Below, piece after piece: positions 11,227-22,053 of a DNA stretch of 64,000 bases. Every line of letters begins with the position of its first letter. The stretch's first letter is position 1. Position numbers and translations under genes: made by a program. Below the pieces are notes generated by a model, which was not told the origin of the DNA, searched no databases, and worked only from the letters and a program-made list of their open reading frames with translations. The DNA is from Halomonas sp. A40-4 (GTDB lineage: Bacteria > Pseudomonadota > Gammaproteobacteria > Pseudomonadales > Halomonadaceae). Location of the stretch: positions 620,001 to 684,000 of the forward strand of contig NZ_CP065230.1 of the NCBI RefSeq assembly GCF_015767635.1, read 5' to 3'.

Positions 11227-11257
11227 GTACCTGTGGTGGAAAGAGGTCGCTTGATTA

Positions 11258-11725
11258 TCAAGTTGACGAAGCAAGAATACCCGCTGCGACCCGTTGCTGC
11301 TGGCGTTCGGCGACCTGCATTACATCAGGTCGCTGCATCAATTGAGCCAGCGTGACGTCGTTGAGAAAATGGCGGATCTGCGCCGATAGATCACACCATA
11401 AATGGTGTGTCAGGCAGGTATCTCCCTGCTGGCAGTCTGAAAGCCCCTGGCAGCGTGTGGCGTCAACGGTTTCGTTAACCGCGTCAATCACCTGGGAAAC
11501 GCTGATGCTGTCGGGCGCGTGGGCGAGGAGGTAACCGCCACCCGGGCCGCGCACGCTATTCACCAGCCCGTAACGGCGCAGCAGGGCAAACAGCTGCTCA
11601 AGATACGACAGCGATATTTCCTGACGTTGTGAAATATCGCTAAGGCTGGTGGGCCCATGCTGGGCATTGAGTGCCAAGTCCAGCATGGCGGTTACAGCGT
11701 AACGCCCTTTGGTAGTCAAACGCAT
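11258..11725 (-). CDS. iscR: Fe-S sensing repressor IscR
   Basis: Rrf2-family winged-helix regulator that holds a 2Fe-2S cluster and represses the isc genes. The cluster ligands Cys92, Cys98, Cys104 and His107 are at exactly the E. coli positions, and the recognition-helix region [13 protein letters not shown] is intact. It heads the iscR-iscS-iscA cluster. A promoter with an IscR-type site lies upstream, so autoregulation is likely. Confidence 0.96.
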   Translation of the reverse strand: MRLTTKGRYAVTAMLDLALNAQHGPTSLSDISQRQEISLSYLEQLFALLRRYGLVNSVRGPGGGYLLAHAPDSISVSQVIDAVNETVDATRCQGLSDCQQGDTCLTHHLWCDLSAQIRHFLNDVTLAQLMQRPDVMQVAERQQQRVAAGILASST

Positions 11726-11775
11726 GACAGGTACCTCGACGCCGGTGGCTCAGCGCTAACGGCAAATGTGTCGCC

Positions 11776-11805
11776 ATTATGGGAAAACCCGAGTGCTTTG
11801 GTCAA
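11776..11805 (-). promoter_or_regulatory. Putative iscR promoter with overlapping IscR type 1 site
   Basis: On the minus strand TTGACC, an 18-base spacer and CATAAT form a sigma-70-like promoter about 50 bases upstream of the iscR ATG. The 18 bases at 11805-11788, TTGACCAAAGCACTCGGG, match the E. coli type 1 IscR consensus (YYGACTRWWWYAGTCRRS) at about 15 positions and cover the -35 box. The site overlaps the last codons of cysE. Confidence 0.6.
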
Positions 11806-12662
11806 CCATTACCCGATGAGGCGTCCTGCTCGGTTGAGGCCGTCGGAGAGGTACGCTTGCCTAAACCTGAGCAGGCACCGTCTGCCTCATCCAGAATGTC
11901 GGCGAAATCCTCATCGCGCAGCGCTGGCAACTGACCGTCGCGATAGCTGGCATCCAGTTTGCGAAGCGTCGAGCACATACGTTCGATGCGTTCGTCCACG
12001 GCGTGCATGTGATCCAGCATGGCCTGCATGGAGCGGGCGACCGGGTCGGGCATGTCCTCGCTCACGCCGTAGGCATCAAAACCAAACTTCTGGCAGATGG
12101 CCTCGCGGCGAGCCGGGTCGACGTCAAGGGCTTCTTCCACATCCGGCTCGGCACGCTTCACCACCTTGCCCGGAATGCCGACCACCGTCGCCCCGGCCGG
12201 CACTTCCTTGGTAACCACGGCATTGGAGCCGATTTTAGCCCCCGCACCGACGGTAAAGGGGCCGAGGATTTTGGCACCTGCGCCGACGATCACGCCATCG
12301 CCCAGCGTCGGGTGGCGTTTGCCCTTGTGCCAGCTGGTGCCCCCCAGGGTGACGCCCTGATAGAGCGTCACGTCATTGCCCACGATGGCGGTCTCGCCAA
12401 TCACCACGCCCATGCCGTGGTCAATAAAAAACCGCCGCCCGATGGTCGCGCCGGGATGGATTTCGATGCCCGTCAGCCAGCGACCGAATGTCGACATCGA
12501 GCGCGATAGCCACTTGAGGTTTTTTTGCCACAGCCAGTGACTGCAACGATGCAGCAGCAACGCATGAAGCCCAGGGTAGTTGGTCAGCACCTCAAGAAAG
12601 TTGCGGGCGGCCGGGTCGCGCTCAAAGACGCTGTTAATATCTTCACGCAGGCGTTGAAACAT
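11802..12662 (-). CDS. cysE: Serine O-acetyltransferase
   Basis: Makes O-acetylserine from serine and acetyl-CoA, the first committed step of cysteine synthesis. The left-handed beta-helix hexapeptide repeats run through the middle of the protein with the conserved segments [28 protein letters not shown] and [22 protein letters not shown]. The 286 residues include a longer C-terminal helical extension than E. coli CysE. The ATG at 12662 gives the family N-terminus. Its place directly upstream of iscR links cysteine supply to Fe-S assembly, an arrangement also known in Azotobacter. Confidence 0.94.
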   Translation of the reverse strand: MFQRLREDINSVFERDPAARNFLEVLTNYPGLHALLLHRCSHWLWQKNLKWLSRSMSTFGRWLTGIEIHPGATIGRRFFIDHGMGVVIGETAIVGNDVTLYQGVTLGGTSWHKGKRHPTLGDGVIVGAGAKILGPFTVGAGAKIGSNAVVTKEVPAGATVVGIPGKVVKRAEPDVEEALDVDPARREAICQKFGFDAYGVSEDMPDPVARSMQAMLDHMHAVDERIERMCSTLRKLDASYRDGQLPALRDEDFADILDEADGACSGLGKRTSPTASTEQDASSGNG

Positions 12663-12787
12663 GGGGATCCCTTGGGCGTTGGCAGTTCGATTTGTCACCG
12701 GGCGGTTTTGACCCGCATCGCAGGGTAATCAAGCGCAGTAGACGTCTGATATTGGGGGCACTTGGCGCTCTCTTCAAGTCTAGCGCC

Positions 12788-13576
12788 TCACTCACGGGGT
12801 TGCTTGTGCTGCGTCGCCTTTTCAGTGGCGGATAAAATCCCGCGTAGGATATTCATTTCCATCTGTTCAGGACGGGCGCGAAGGTAAAGACGCCGCAGGC
12901 GCGCCATGAGCTGGCGGGGCTTCTCGGGGTCATGGAACCCGATGGTGATCAGCACGCGTTCCAGGTGCTCGAAATAGTTTTCAAGGGCCGCATGGGACGC
13001 CAGATCATCGTCTGCCTGGGACACCGTGACCGGTTGAACAGTAGCGGCTGGTCCGCTGGCGCTCGGTTCATGGCTGGCTTGAGACAGCCAGGCCATGCGG
13101 CATTCGTAGGCGAGCACCTGAACGGCGGCCGCCAGGTTGAGCGAGCTGAAATCGGCATTGGTGGGGATATGCACGTGAGCATGGCAGCGCTGCAGCTCGG
13201 CATTGGTGAGGCCGCTGTCCTCGCGGCCAAAGACCAGCGCTACGCGAGATTCGGCTGGCTGGCATTCAGCAGGCAGACGATCGGCCAGTTCACGTGGGGA
13301 TAGCATCGGCCACGGCAGGGTACGCGAGCGGGCGCTGGCACCCACCGCCAGCGTACAGTCCGCCACGGCGTCTTCGATGGTCGCAAACACCTGGGCGCTG
13401 TGGAGCAGGTGGTCGGCGCCCGAGGCGCGGGAAATGCTGTCTTGGGTGATGGTGTCGCAGCGCGGCGCCACCAGTGCCAGGTCGGCGAGCCCCATATTAT
13501 GCATGGCGCGGGCCACCCCCCCGATATTGCCAGGATGGCTGGTGCCAATAAGTACAATGCGGACACGCTCAAGCAT
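12788..13576 (-). CDS. trmJ: tRNA Cm32/Um32 methyltransferase TrmJ
   Basis: SPOUT-family 2'-O-methyltransferase acting on position 32 of tRNA. The SPOUT signatures are present: IVLIGTSHPGNIGGVARAM near the N-terminus and VFGREDSGLTN in the knot region, followed by SLNLAAAVQVLAYE. The ATG at 13576 gives the expected N-terminus and 262 residues. The upstream in-frame extension has no family similarity. It lies upstream of cysE, divergent from suhB. Confidence 0.92.
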   Translation of the reverse strand: MLERVRIVLIGTSHPGNIGGVARAMHNMGLADLALVAPRCDTITQDSISRASGADHLLHSAQVFATIEDAVADCTLAVGASARSRTLPWPMLSPRELADRLPAECQPAESRVALVFGREDSGLTNAELQRCHAHVHIPTNADFSSLNLAAAVQVLAYECRMAWLSQASHEPSASGPAATVQPVTVSQADDDLASHAALENYFEHLERVLITIGFHDPEKPRQLMARLRRLYLRARPEQMEMNILRGILSATEKATQHKQPRE

Positions 13577-13718
13577 GATAGGACTCGACCCCTGAAAGCG
13601 GAAAAGGCGCAGTTTAGCATGAGTCGATAGCGTGCCCGATAGCGGTCTGCTAGAATTGCGCGCCAAAGGCGATCTCTACGCCTAACGTTCTTTAACATCA
13701 CTGTGACAAGGCCCAACC

Positions 13719-14513
13719 ATGAATCCGATGGTCCAATTTACGCTGCGCGCGGCGCGTAGCGCTGTTGAGCATTTTTTGAAGGTGCGTGAGCGCATTGAAA
13801 ATGCCCACGACGAATTCAACCTCGACAAGTTGCTCGAAGACACGGCGCGTAAAGCCGAAGGTACGATTGTTCAGCAGCTGGAGCGTGGCTATCCCCAGCA
13901 CGGCGTTATCGGTCGTTACACGACCTTCAAGCCCGGGCAGGATGAAAGCGAAGATATCGTCTGGAAAATTGAGCCGTTGCACGGCTATTCCAACCTGGCC
14001 GTGGCGGGTAAGGGCTTTGCGCTGTCAGTGGTGTGTTTGATTAAAGGGCGTCCCGAGCATGCGGTGATTATCGCCCCCTTTGCCGATGACGAATACATCG
14101 CCAGCCGCGGCCGGGGTGCCCAGCATAACGGTAAGCGTATGCGGGTTAGCCAAGCCAAGGCGATCAGCGCGACCCGCCTGGCGATGAGTCTTCCCGAAGC
14201 ATGGCTGCGCCCCCGTCATTTACCTGCCTATCTGACCATTACCCAGCAGTTGGCACCCCAGATAGATACACTGGTAGCCACGGGCAGTGGACTCTTGGAT
14301 ATTTGTGAGTTGGCGACGGGACGGGTCGACAGTGCCTTTGTGCTGGGCCTTGAAGAGCAGGATCTTCAAGTGGGCAGTCTTTTATTGAAAGAGGCGGGTG
14401 CATTGATGGGCACTCCGGACGGGCAACCCAACGTGAAAGCCGAAAGTCAGCTGCTGGCGGCGGGGCCGCGTCTGTATAAATCGATTATCAAACAGCTTGC
14501 GCCACACGTTTAA
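13719..14513 (+). CDS. suhB: SuhB/inositol monophosphatase family protein with degenerate active site
   Basis: The fold-defining segments of the inositol monophosphatase family are recognisable over 264 residues, including YPQH before motif 1 and GRVDSAF plus LLLKEAGALM near the end. The catalytic metal sites are not conserved: the usual DPxDGT/S motif reads EPLHGYS (residues 85-91), placing Glu and His at two metal aspartates, and the preceding Glu-Glu motif reads GRYTTF. It is unlikely to be an active phosphatase. E. coli SuhB also works with NusA in rRNA antitermination independently of catalysis, so that role may be what remains. Divergent from trmJ. Confidence 0.85.
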   Translation: MNPMVQFTLRAARSAVEHFLKVRERIENAHDEFNLDKLLEDTARKAEGTIVQQLERGYPQHGVIGRYTTFKPGQDESEDIVWKIEPLHGYSNLAVAGKGFALSVVCLIKGRPEHAVIIAPFADDEYIASRGRGAQHNGKRMRVSQAKAISATRLAMSLPEAWLRPRHLPAYLTITQQLAPQIDTLVATGSGLLDICELATGRVDSAFVLGLEEQDLQVGSLLLKEAGALMGTPDGQPNVKAESQLLAAGPRLYKSIIKQLAPHV

Positions 14514-14580
14514 GTCCTAACCATCTAGATTTAAGTGCTGCCCATCTAGACACGATTATCAAGATACCATCATCGAAACA

Positions 14581-14618
14581 AAACGCCCCTGCCGTGGAAA
14601 CGGCAGGGGCGTTTTTTT
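14581..14618 (+). terminator. Rho-independent terminator after suhB
   Basis: A 13-bp stem (ACGCCCCTGCCGT with its complement ACGGCAGGGGCGT), short GGAA loop and a run of seven T. It is nearly symmetric, so it could also stop secF transcription arriving from the right. Confidence 0.9.
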
Positions 14619-14637
14619 GGAAGCAGGGTCTGCCTGA

Positions 14638-15570
14638 TCAGGGCAGTTCTTCCTCTTCTTCGTCGGTTTCTTTCTGGGGGGGAATCAAGTCTTCCCGCGA
14701 CAGCTTGAGCGGGAGCAAAAGTGCGCCAGAGACATAGATGGATGAAAATGTCCCCACCACGATACCCACCAGCAGGGCGATGGCGAAGTTCTGGATCATG
14801 TCGCCGCCCAGCAACAACAGGGCGATGAGTACCAGCAGGGTGGTGCCTGAGGTTGCCAGCGTCCGGGAGAGGGTGGCATTGATCGCATCGTTGAAGATTT
14901 GCGGCATATCATCAATGCGCGACATGCGGATTTCTTCGCGCATGCGGTCATACACCACGATGGTATCGTTCAGCGAGTAACCGATGACGGCGAGAATTGC
15001 CGCCAGCACGGTAAGGTCGAAATCAAGCTGAAATATGGCGAAAAAACCGACTACGATAATGACGTCATGCATCAATGCAAGCAGCGCACCAATGGCGAAC
15101 TTGTATTGGAAGCGCAGCGCCACGTAGAGCATCACCACGCCCAGTGCGACCAGTAGCCCCATGCCGCTTTGGTCGCGCAGTTGGTCACCCACCTGGGCGC
15201 CGACGAATTCGGCGCGCACCAGGTCGACGCTTGCGCCATCGTCCCTCAGCAAGCTGACGACCTGATTACCGATATCCGGGTCGAAGGCTTGACGCAGGCG
15301 TATCAGTACTTCGCTGGAAGCGCCAAAGGTTTGTACGGCCACGTCTTCAAAACCATTGTCCTGAAGCAGTTGCCTTACCGTGTCGAGGCTCGGGGCGTCG
15401 GCGTAGCGCACTTCAATCAGTGTGCCGCCGGTGAAGTCCAGGCCTAGATTCAGCTGCTGGAAAAAAATCGCGCCAATCGACACGATCAGCATGACGGCAG
15501 CGACGATGAACGCCAGTTTGCGGCGCCCCATAAAGTCGATTTGCCGTTGTGTTAAAGGTTTCATGACCAC
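14638..15570 (-). CDS. secF: Protein translocase subunit SecF
   Basis: RND-type subunit that with SecD uses the proton motive force to finish protein export. Six membrane segments flank a periplasmic P1 domain; the family motif GLDFTGGTLIEV follows the first helix and the VIGYSLNDTIVVYDRMRE motif lies in the transmembrane core. The 310 residues and its place just after secD agree. The C-terminal tail is rich in glutamate. Confidence 0.96.
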   Translation of the reverse strand: MVMKPLTQRQIDFMGRRKLAFIVAAVMLIVSIGAIFFQQLNLGLDFTGGTLIEVRYADAPSLDTVRQLLQDNGFEDVAVQTFGASSEVLIRLRQAFDPDIGNQVVSLLRDDGASVDLVRAEFVGAQVGDQLRDQSGMGLLVALGVVMLYVALRFQYKFAIGALLALMHDVIIVVGFFAIFQLDFDLTVLAAILAVIGYSLNDTIVVYDRMREEIRMSRIDDMPQIFNDAINATLSRTLATSGTTLLVLIALLLLGGDMIQNFAIALLVGIVVGTFSSIYVSGALLLPLKLSREDLIPPQKETDEEEEELP

Positions 15571-15598
15571 CTCGTGAAATCTGGGCTGAGCATTGGCA

Positions 15599-17449
15599 TT
15601 AGATCCAGAGCTTTTTGACGGGCTTGCTGCCGTAGGTCAGGTTGACCATGGCACGCGTCACCAGCAGTGCGGTAAACATCGAGGTCAAAATACCGATGGA
15701 CAGGGTGACGGCGAAGCCTTTGACCGGTCCGGTGCCAATCGAGAACAGAATGACCGCCACCAGCAGCGTGGTGATGTTGGCGTCGACGATCGAGGTGAAC
15801 GCACGTTCGTAACCCGAGTAGATGGCTTGCTGAATCGACATGCCATTGCGCAATTCTTCGCGTATTCGCTCGAATATCAGCACGTTGGCGTCGACGGCCA
15901 TGCCCAGCGTGAGCACGATCCCGGCGATCCCCGGCAGTGTCAGCGTGGCGCCCAAAAGCGACATGGCAGCGACCAGCAACGTCAGGTTCAGCGCCAGCGC
16001 GATATTGGCAAAAATACCGAAGACCTTGTAGCGAATCAGCATGAACAGGGCGACCAGTAACAAGCCGATCTGGACCGACAGTAAACCGCGCTCGATGTTG
16101 TCGGCCCCCAGGCTTGGCCCGATAGTGCGTTCCTGCACGAAGTAGATGGGGGCGGCAAGCGACCCCGAACGCAGCAGCAGGGCAAGCTCGGCGGCTTCGG
16201 TGGGCGACTCAAGGCCGGTAATGCGGAAACTGTTACCCAGCGCACTCTGGATGGTGGCCAGGCTGATCAGACCGCGTTCCACATAGGGTTCGCGAACGGT
16301 CGTCTCCTCGCCATCTTCAATCACCGTGCGCTCTTCGGTTTTATGCTCGATGAACAGCACTGCCATGTTGCGCCCGATATTGCTGCGGGTGGCGCGGTTC
16401 ATCAGGGTGCCGCCGGTGCCATCAAGATCGATGTTGACCTGTGGGCGTCCGTTTTCGTCAAAGCTGCGGCTGGCGTTGGAAACGCTGTCGCCGGTGACGA
16501 TGACGTCGCGCATCAGGTCGGCAGAACGTGATGGCTGGTTACGGAAGCTGAAGGTTTCCGTTTCGCTTTCGGGTGTGTCGGGGCGCGCTTCCAGGCGGAA
16601 CTCAAGGTTAGCCGTCGCGCCCACAACGCGCTTGGCGGCCACGGTATCCTGAACGCCGGGTAGTTCGACGACGATTCGGTTAGGCCCCTGGCGTTGTACC
16701 AGTGGCTCCGCGACACCTAGCTCATTCACCCGGTTACGCAGTGTGGTCAGGTTCTGGTTGATCGCGTAGTCCTGGATTTCATTGACCAGCTCGTCGGTCA
16801 GTGACATCACCAGGCGCGCCGCGCGGCCTTCTTCTTCGTTGCTGTATTCAAAGTCAGGGAACTCGCGGCTGATCAGGCGGCGCGCTTCATCGCGATCTTC
16901 TTCGCCTGCGAAGTCAAGCGACAGGCTGCGCTCGTCTATCTCGGTATTGCGATAACGAATGCCCTCGCTACGCAGCATCTCGCGAACGGCGCTGGCATTA
17001 ACTTCCAGCCGCTGGGTCAGGGCCGCCTCCATATCCACTTCCAGCAGGAAGTGAACGCCGCCGCGCAAGTCGAGGCCCAGCGTCATGGGTGAGGCGGAAA
17101 ACGCCTGCAGCCAGCCGGGGGTGGCTTCGGCGAGGTTAAGCGCAACCGTGGCATCGTCGCCTAGCAGGTCGCTGGCGATTTCTTTGGTGCGCAACTGATC
17201 GTTGGAATCAGGTAGCCGGATAAGCCACTGCTGGTTGGTTTGTTCGATGGATTTGACGGCAATGCCGGCCTCATCGAGGGCGTTTTCGACACGCTCGATT
17301 TCGCTCTCATCCAGCGTTTCGCCGGTTTCGGCGCTACTGATTTGGACGGCGGGATCTTCAGGAAACAGGTTGGGAAGCGCGTAGATAAGGCCGGCCACTA
17401 AAACGGCCAGTATCAAGAGATACTTCCACAGGGGGTAACGGTTGAGCAT
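15599..17449 (-). CDS. secD: Protein translocase subunit SecD
   Basis: Partner of SecF in the Sec export motor. An N-terminal membrane helix (about residues 8-25) precedes the large periplasmic P1 domain with LGLDLRGGVHFLLEVD, then a five-helix RND core containing GMAVDANVLIFERIREE. The ATG at 17449 gives 616 residues, the E. coli length. The frame extends upstream to 17530 but that part lies in the intergenic hairpin region and lacks family similarity. Confidence 0.96.
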   Translation of the reverse strand: MLNRYPLWKYLLILAVLVAGLIYALPNLFPEDPAVQISSAETGETLDESEIERVENALDEAGIAVKSIEQTNQQWLIRLPDSNDQLRTKEIASDLLGDDATVALNLAEATPGWLQAFSASPMTLGLDLRGGVHFLLEVDMEAALTQRLEVNASAVREMLRSEGIRYRNTEIDERSLSLDFAGEEDRDEARRLISREFPDFEYSNEEEGRAARLVMSLTDELVNEIQDYAINQNLTTLRNRVNELGVAEPLVQRQGPNRIVVELPGVQDTVAAKRVVGATANLEFRLEARPDTPESETETFSFRNQPSRSADLMRDVIVTGDSVSNASRSFDENGRPQVNIDLDGTGGTLMNRATRSNIGRNMAVLFIEHKTEERTVIEDGEETTVREPYVERGLISLATIQSALGNSFRITGLESPTEAAELALLLRSGSLAAPIYFVQERTIGPSLGADNIERGLLSVQIGLLLVALFMLIRYKVFGIFANIALALNLTLLVAAMSLLGATLTLPGIAGIVLTLGMAVDANVLIFERIREELRNGMSIQQAIYSGYERAFTSIVDANITTLLVAVILFSIGTGPVKGFAVTLSIGILTSMFTALLVTRAMVNLTYGSKPVKKLWI

Positions 17450-17532
17450 GCAAGCCCTGCCTTCAATTACAAACGGAATGCTGTGCACAGACTCGCTATG
17501 CACAGCAAGGTTCACCATCGTGGATACCATGT

Positions 17533-17569
17533 CACCCCTGCCGGGATGGCTGGCATTAAGGCAGGGGTG
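17533..17569. repeat. Inverted repeat between yajC and secD
   Basis: Perfect 10-bp arms (CACCCCTGCC at 17533-17542, GGCAGGGGTG at 17560-17569) separated by 17 bases, with no T run. It may tune read-through from yajC into secD or stabilise mRNA ends; a terminator is not supported. Confidence 0.5.
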
Positions 17570-17582
17570 CTACATCATTACA

Positions 17583-17909
17583 TTAGATGGACTTGATGGT
17601 GCCCTTTGGCAGTACGGTGGCAACGGCGTTTTTCTGCACGTTGACTTCGGTGCCTTCGGCGATTTCCATGGTCAGAAACTCATCGCTCACCTTGGTGATG
17701 CGACCTACCATGCCGCCGCCGATGACGATTTCATCGCCTTTGTCCAGGTTGCTGATCAATTGCTTGTGCTGCTTCGCGCGCTTGGCCTGGGGGCGCCAAA
17801 GCAGGAAGTAGAAAATCAGCACAAAACCGACCAGCATCACGATTTGCGCAATACCACCGCCAGCACCGCCTGCTTGGGCGTGGGCTGGTGAGATAAAGAA
17901 ATCCAGCAT
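17583..17909 (-). CDS. yajC: Preprotein translocase accessory subunit YajC
   Basis: Small single-pass membrane protein of the SecDF-YajC complex. One membrane helix (about residues 20-40) ends in FYFLLWRPQAKRAK, followed by a cytoplasmic domain with GDEIVIGGGMVGRI. Length 108 residues. Located between tgt and secD as in E. coli. Confidence 0.95.
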   Translation of the reverse strand: MLDFFISPAHAQAGGAGGGIAQIVMLVGFVLIFYFLLWRPQAKRAKQHKQLISNLDKGDEIVIGGGMVGRITKVSDEFLTMEIAEGTEVNVQKNAVATVLPKGTIKSI

Positions 17910-17979
17910 TGCAGAGAACTCCTGGGTTATAAACTCAATGAATGAGCAAGAGATAGCGCCCGCTTAATACGCGCGCCGA

Positions 17980-19140
<1,161 letters not shown>

Positions 19141-19156
19141 TTAAAGCGCGACATGA

Positions 19157-20188
<1,032 letters not shown>

Positions 20189-20262
20189 GAAAAAGCTCTA
20201 TATCGGTGACCAAACGGGCGGCATAGGATAGCGCTTTGTGGCGATAAAGTCAGTCAATGTGA

Positions 20263-20290
20263 TTGACCTAGAAGGTGATCTACGTATAAT
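20263..20290 (+). promoter_or_regulatory. Promoter of tRNA-Leu
   Basis: TTGACC (20263-20268) and a perfect TATAAT (20285-20290) with 16-bp spacing. The tRNA begins 11 bases after the -10 box, so the 5' leader is very short. A GC-rich GCGC lies in the discriminator region. Confidence 0.85.
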
Positions 20291-20301
20291 GCGCAGCCAT
20301 T

Positions 20302-20388
20302 GCCGGTGTGGCGGAATTGGTAGACGCAGCGGATTCAAAATCCGCCGCTGTAACAGGCGTGCCAGTTCGAGTCTGGCCACCGGCACCA
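20302..20388 (+). tRNA. tRNA-Leu (CAA)
   Basis: An 87-base class II tRNA with encoded CCA. Acceptor stem GCCGGTG pairs with CACCGGC; the anticodon stem-loop GCGGA-TTCAAAA-TCCGC places CAA at positions 34-36, reading UUG. A long variable arm and the T-loop GTTCGAGTC follow. Confidence 0.96.
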
Positions 20389-20400
20389 TCTTTAAAATCA

Positions 20401-20420
20401 GGGGCTTAGGCCCCTTTTTT
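20401..20420 (+). terminator. Terminator after tRNA-Leu
   Basis: GGGGC, loop TTAG, GCCCC and six T, starting 12 bases after the tRNA CCA end. Confidence 0.9.
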
Positions 20421-20506
20421 GTGTCTGGACGTTGAGCTTTTCTCCTTCAAGATGCTTGAGTGTGCCTACAAAGTGTCAACAGCGATTCCAGCCCTTACTG
20501 TCTTAC

Positions 20507-21868
20507 TTACTTCCTCGCATTAGCCAAACGCTCAGTCGCCAGCTTTCGATAAAGAGCAACCAGCTCTGCGCTCTTGGCGTCTTCGTGCCAGCTGGCGGCA
20601 TAGATCTGGCCGCGCTCGGCGAGCTGTGCTCGGCGTGTTTCATCGCTCAATAGCTGGTTAACCTTAGTGGCGAAGTCGTTATGGTCTTCCTCGGCGATCA
20701 GGCAGCCTTCACCTTCTTTTAAGACATCAAGCGTGCCCATGGTGGCGGTGGAGACCACCGGTGTGCCCAGCGCCATCGCTTCCAGCAGTACCAGCCCCTG
20801 GGTTTCCGTGCGTGATGCAAAGACGAAAACGTCGGCGGCGCGGTAGGCCGCTTGCAAAGGGCCGCTGCGGTCGAGATAACCGAGAAATAGCACCGATTCC
20901 GCGACGCCAAGCGCCTGAGCACGCCGGACAAGCGAGTCTTGGGCCGGGCCTTCGCCGGTAATAATCAGCCGGGTGGTGGGGTGCTCGGCTAATACCTTGG
21001 GCAGCATGTCGATCAGAAAGTCGATGTTCTTCTCGAAGGCGGTGCGGCCTACATAGAGCAGCAGTCGTGCTTCCCGGGGCAGGCGGTAATGAGCCCGAAA
21101 GTCGCTGTCATGCTGAGGCGAACAGAACGCCTCCAGCGCCAGGCCGGTAGCAATCACCGTGGTGGGCGTGGTCACGCCGTAGCGAGTCAGTGCATGCTGC
21201 ATCGCTTGGGAGGGAGCTACCAGGGCGCTTAGCTGATGGCATTGGTGTGCCGAAAGCCGCCGTGCGGCCAGGCGTAGCCAGCGTTTTGGTAACCAGCGAA
21301 TATAGTGCTGAACATACGCCTCAAAAAGTGTGTGGTAGGTCGCGACCACCGGAAGCCCGAGTCGGCGACCCAGGGCAACACCGGCATAGTGGGCGGTAAA
21401 GGGCGTATGGACATGAATAAGGTCAAACGCCTTGCCTGCAAGCTGCGGTGTCAGAGCGAGCAGATCGCGGTAGCGCATCATGCGATCCTCCGGGTCACCG
21501 GGTACCCGGTGCGAGCGGATGCGCAGTACACCCGGTTCGTCCACTTGGCCCAACGGGTAGTCGGGGCAGATCAGTGTGACTGAGTGACCCAGGCGTTCAA
21601 GGGCACCGCGAAAGCTGGCAATGGAGGTGGAGACGCCATTGACGCGGGGAAAGTAGACATCCGAAATCATCAGTACTTTCATGCATCCCGGCTGCGCGTT
21701 AGCCGTTGACGTCGTTGAGTGAAGCAGCGCCAACGCCGATTCCCGCCGAGCCTCGCGGTCAGCCTCACGTTGCAGATAGAGAGCATTGCCGTTGGCTAAA
21801 TGGGTTAACGCCGCGACGTCCTGGTCACTGAGCGGGGAGTTGAGAGGAGGGCGTCGACGCTGTGGCAT
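20507..21868 (-). CDS. GT4-family glycosyltransferase
   Basis: GT-B fold glycosyltransferase resembling the family that adds mannose or glucose to diacylglycerol or phosphatidylinositol-type acceptors. The Rossmann N-terminal domain starts with VLMISDVYFPRVNGVSTS, has HVHTPFTAHYAG, and the C-terminal donor domain carries the EX7E-like motif ETQGLVLLEAMALGTPVV. About 60 residues precede the catalytic domain. The ATG at 21868 is preferred because AAGAG lies about ten bases upstream. Acceptor and sugar cannot be told from the sequence. Confidence 0.85.
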   Translation of the reverse strand: MPQRRRPPLNSPLSDQDVAALTHLANGNALYLQREADREARRESALALLHSTTSTANAQPGCMKVLMISDVYFPRVNGVSTSIASFRGALERLGHSVTLICPDYPLGQVDEPGVLRIRSHRVPGDPEDRMMRYRDLLALTPQLAGKAFDLIHVHTPFTAHYAGVALGRRLGLPVVATYHTLFEAYVQHYIRWLPKRWLRLAARRLSAHQCHQLSALVAPSQAMQHALTRYGVTTPTTVIATGLALEAFCSPQHDSDFRAHYRLPREARLLLYVGRTAFEKNIDFLIDMLPKVLAEHPTTRLIITGEGPAQDSLVRRAQALGVAESVLFLGYLDRSGPLQAAYRAADVFVFASRTETQGLVLLEAMALGTPVVSTATMGTLDVLKEGEGCLIAEEDHNDFATKVNQLLSDETRRAQLAERGQIYAASWHEDAKSAELVALYRKLATERLANARK

Positions 21869-22053
21869 GTTGTCTAAACTCTTATGGCAGCTTATTGCCA
21901 TCCTAACCCGAGCCCATGACTTGCTGATGACAGCTTGTCATCCCTATTGCACCTCGGTAGAGCGTTAACGCACAGTTGGCTATTCCCTCGCTTTTTGTCG
22001 CCGAGCCGTTTTATAGTGAATGAATCGCATTCGACGAAACACGGTAACCCACC

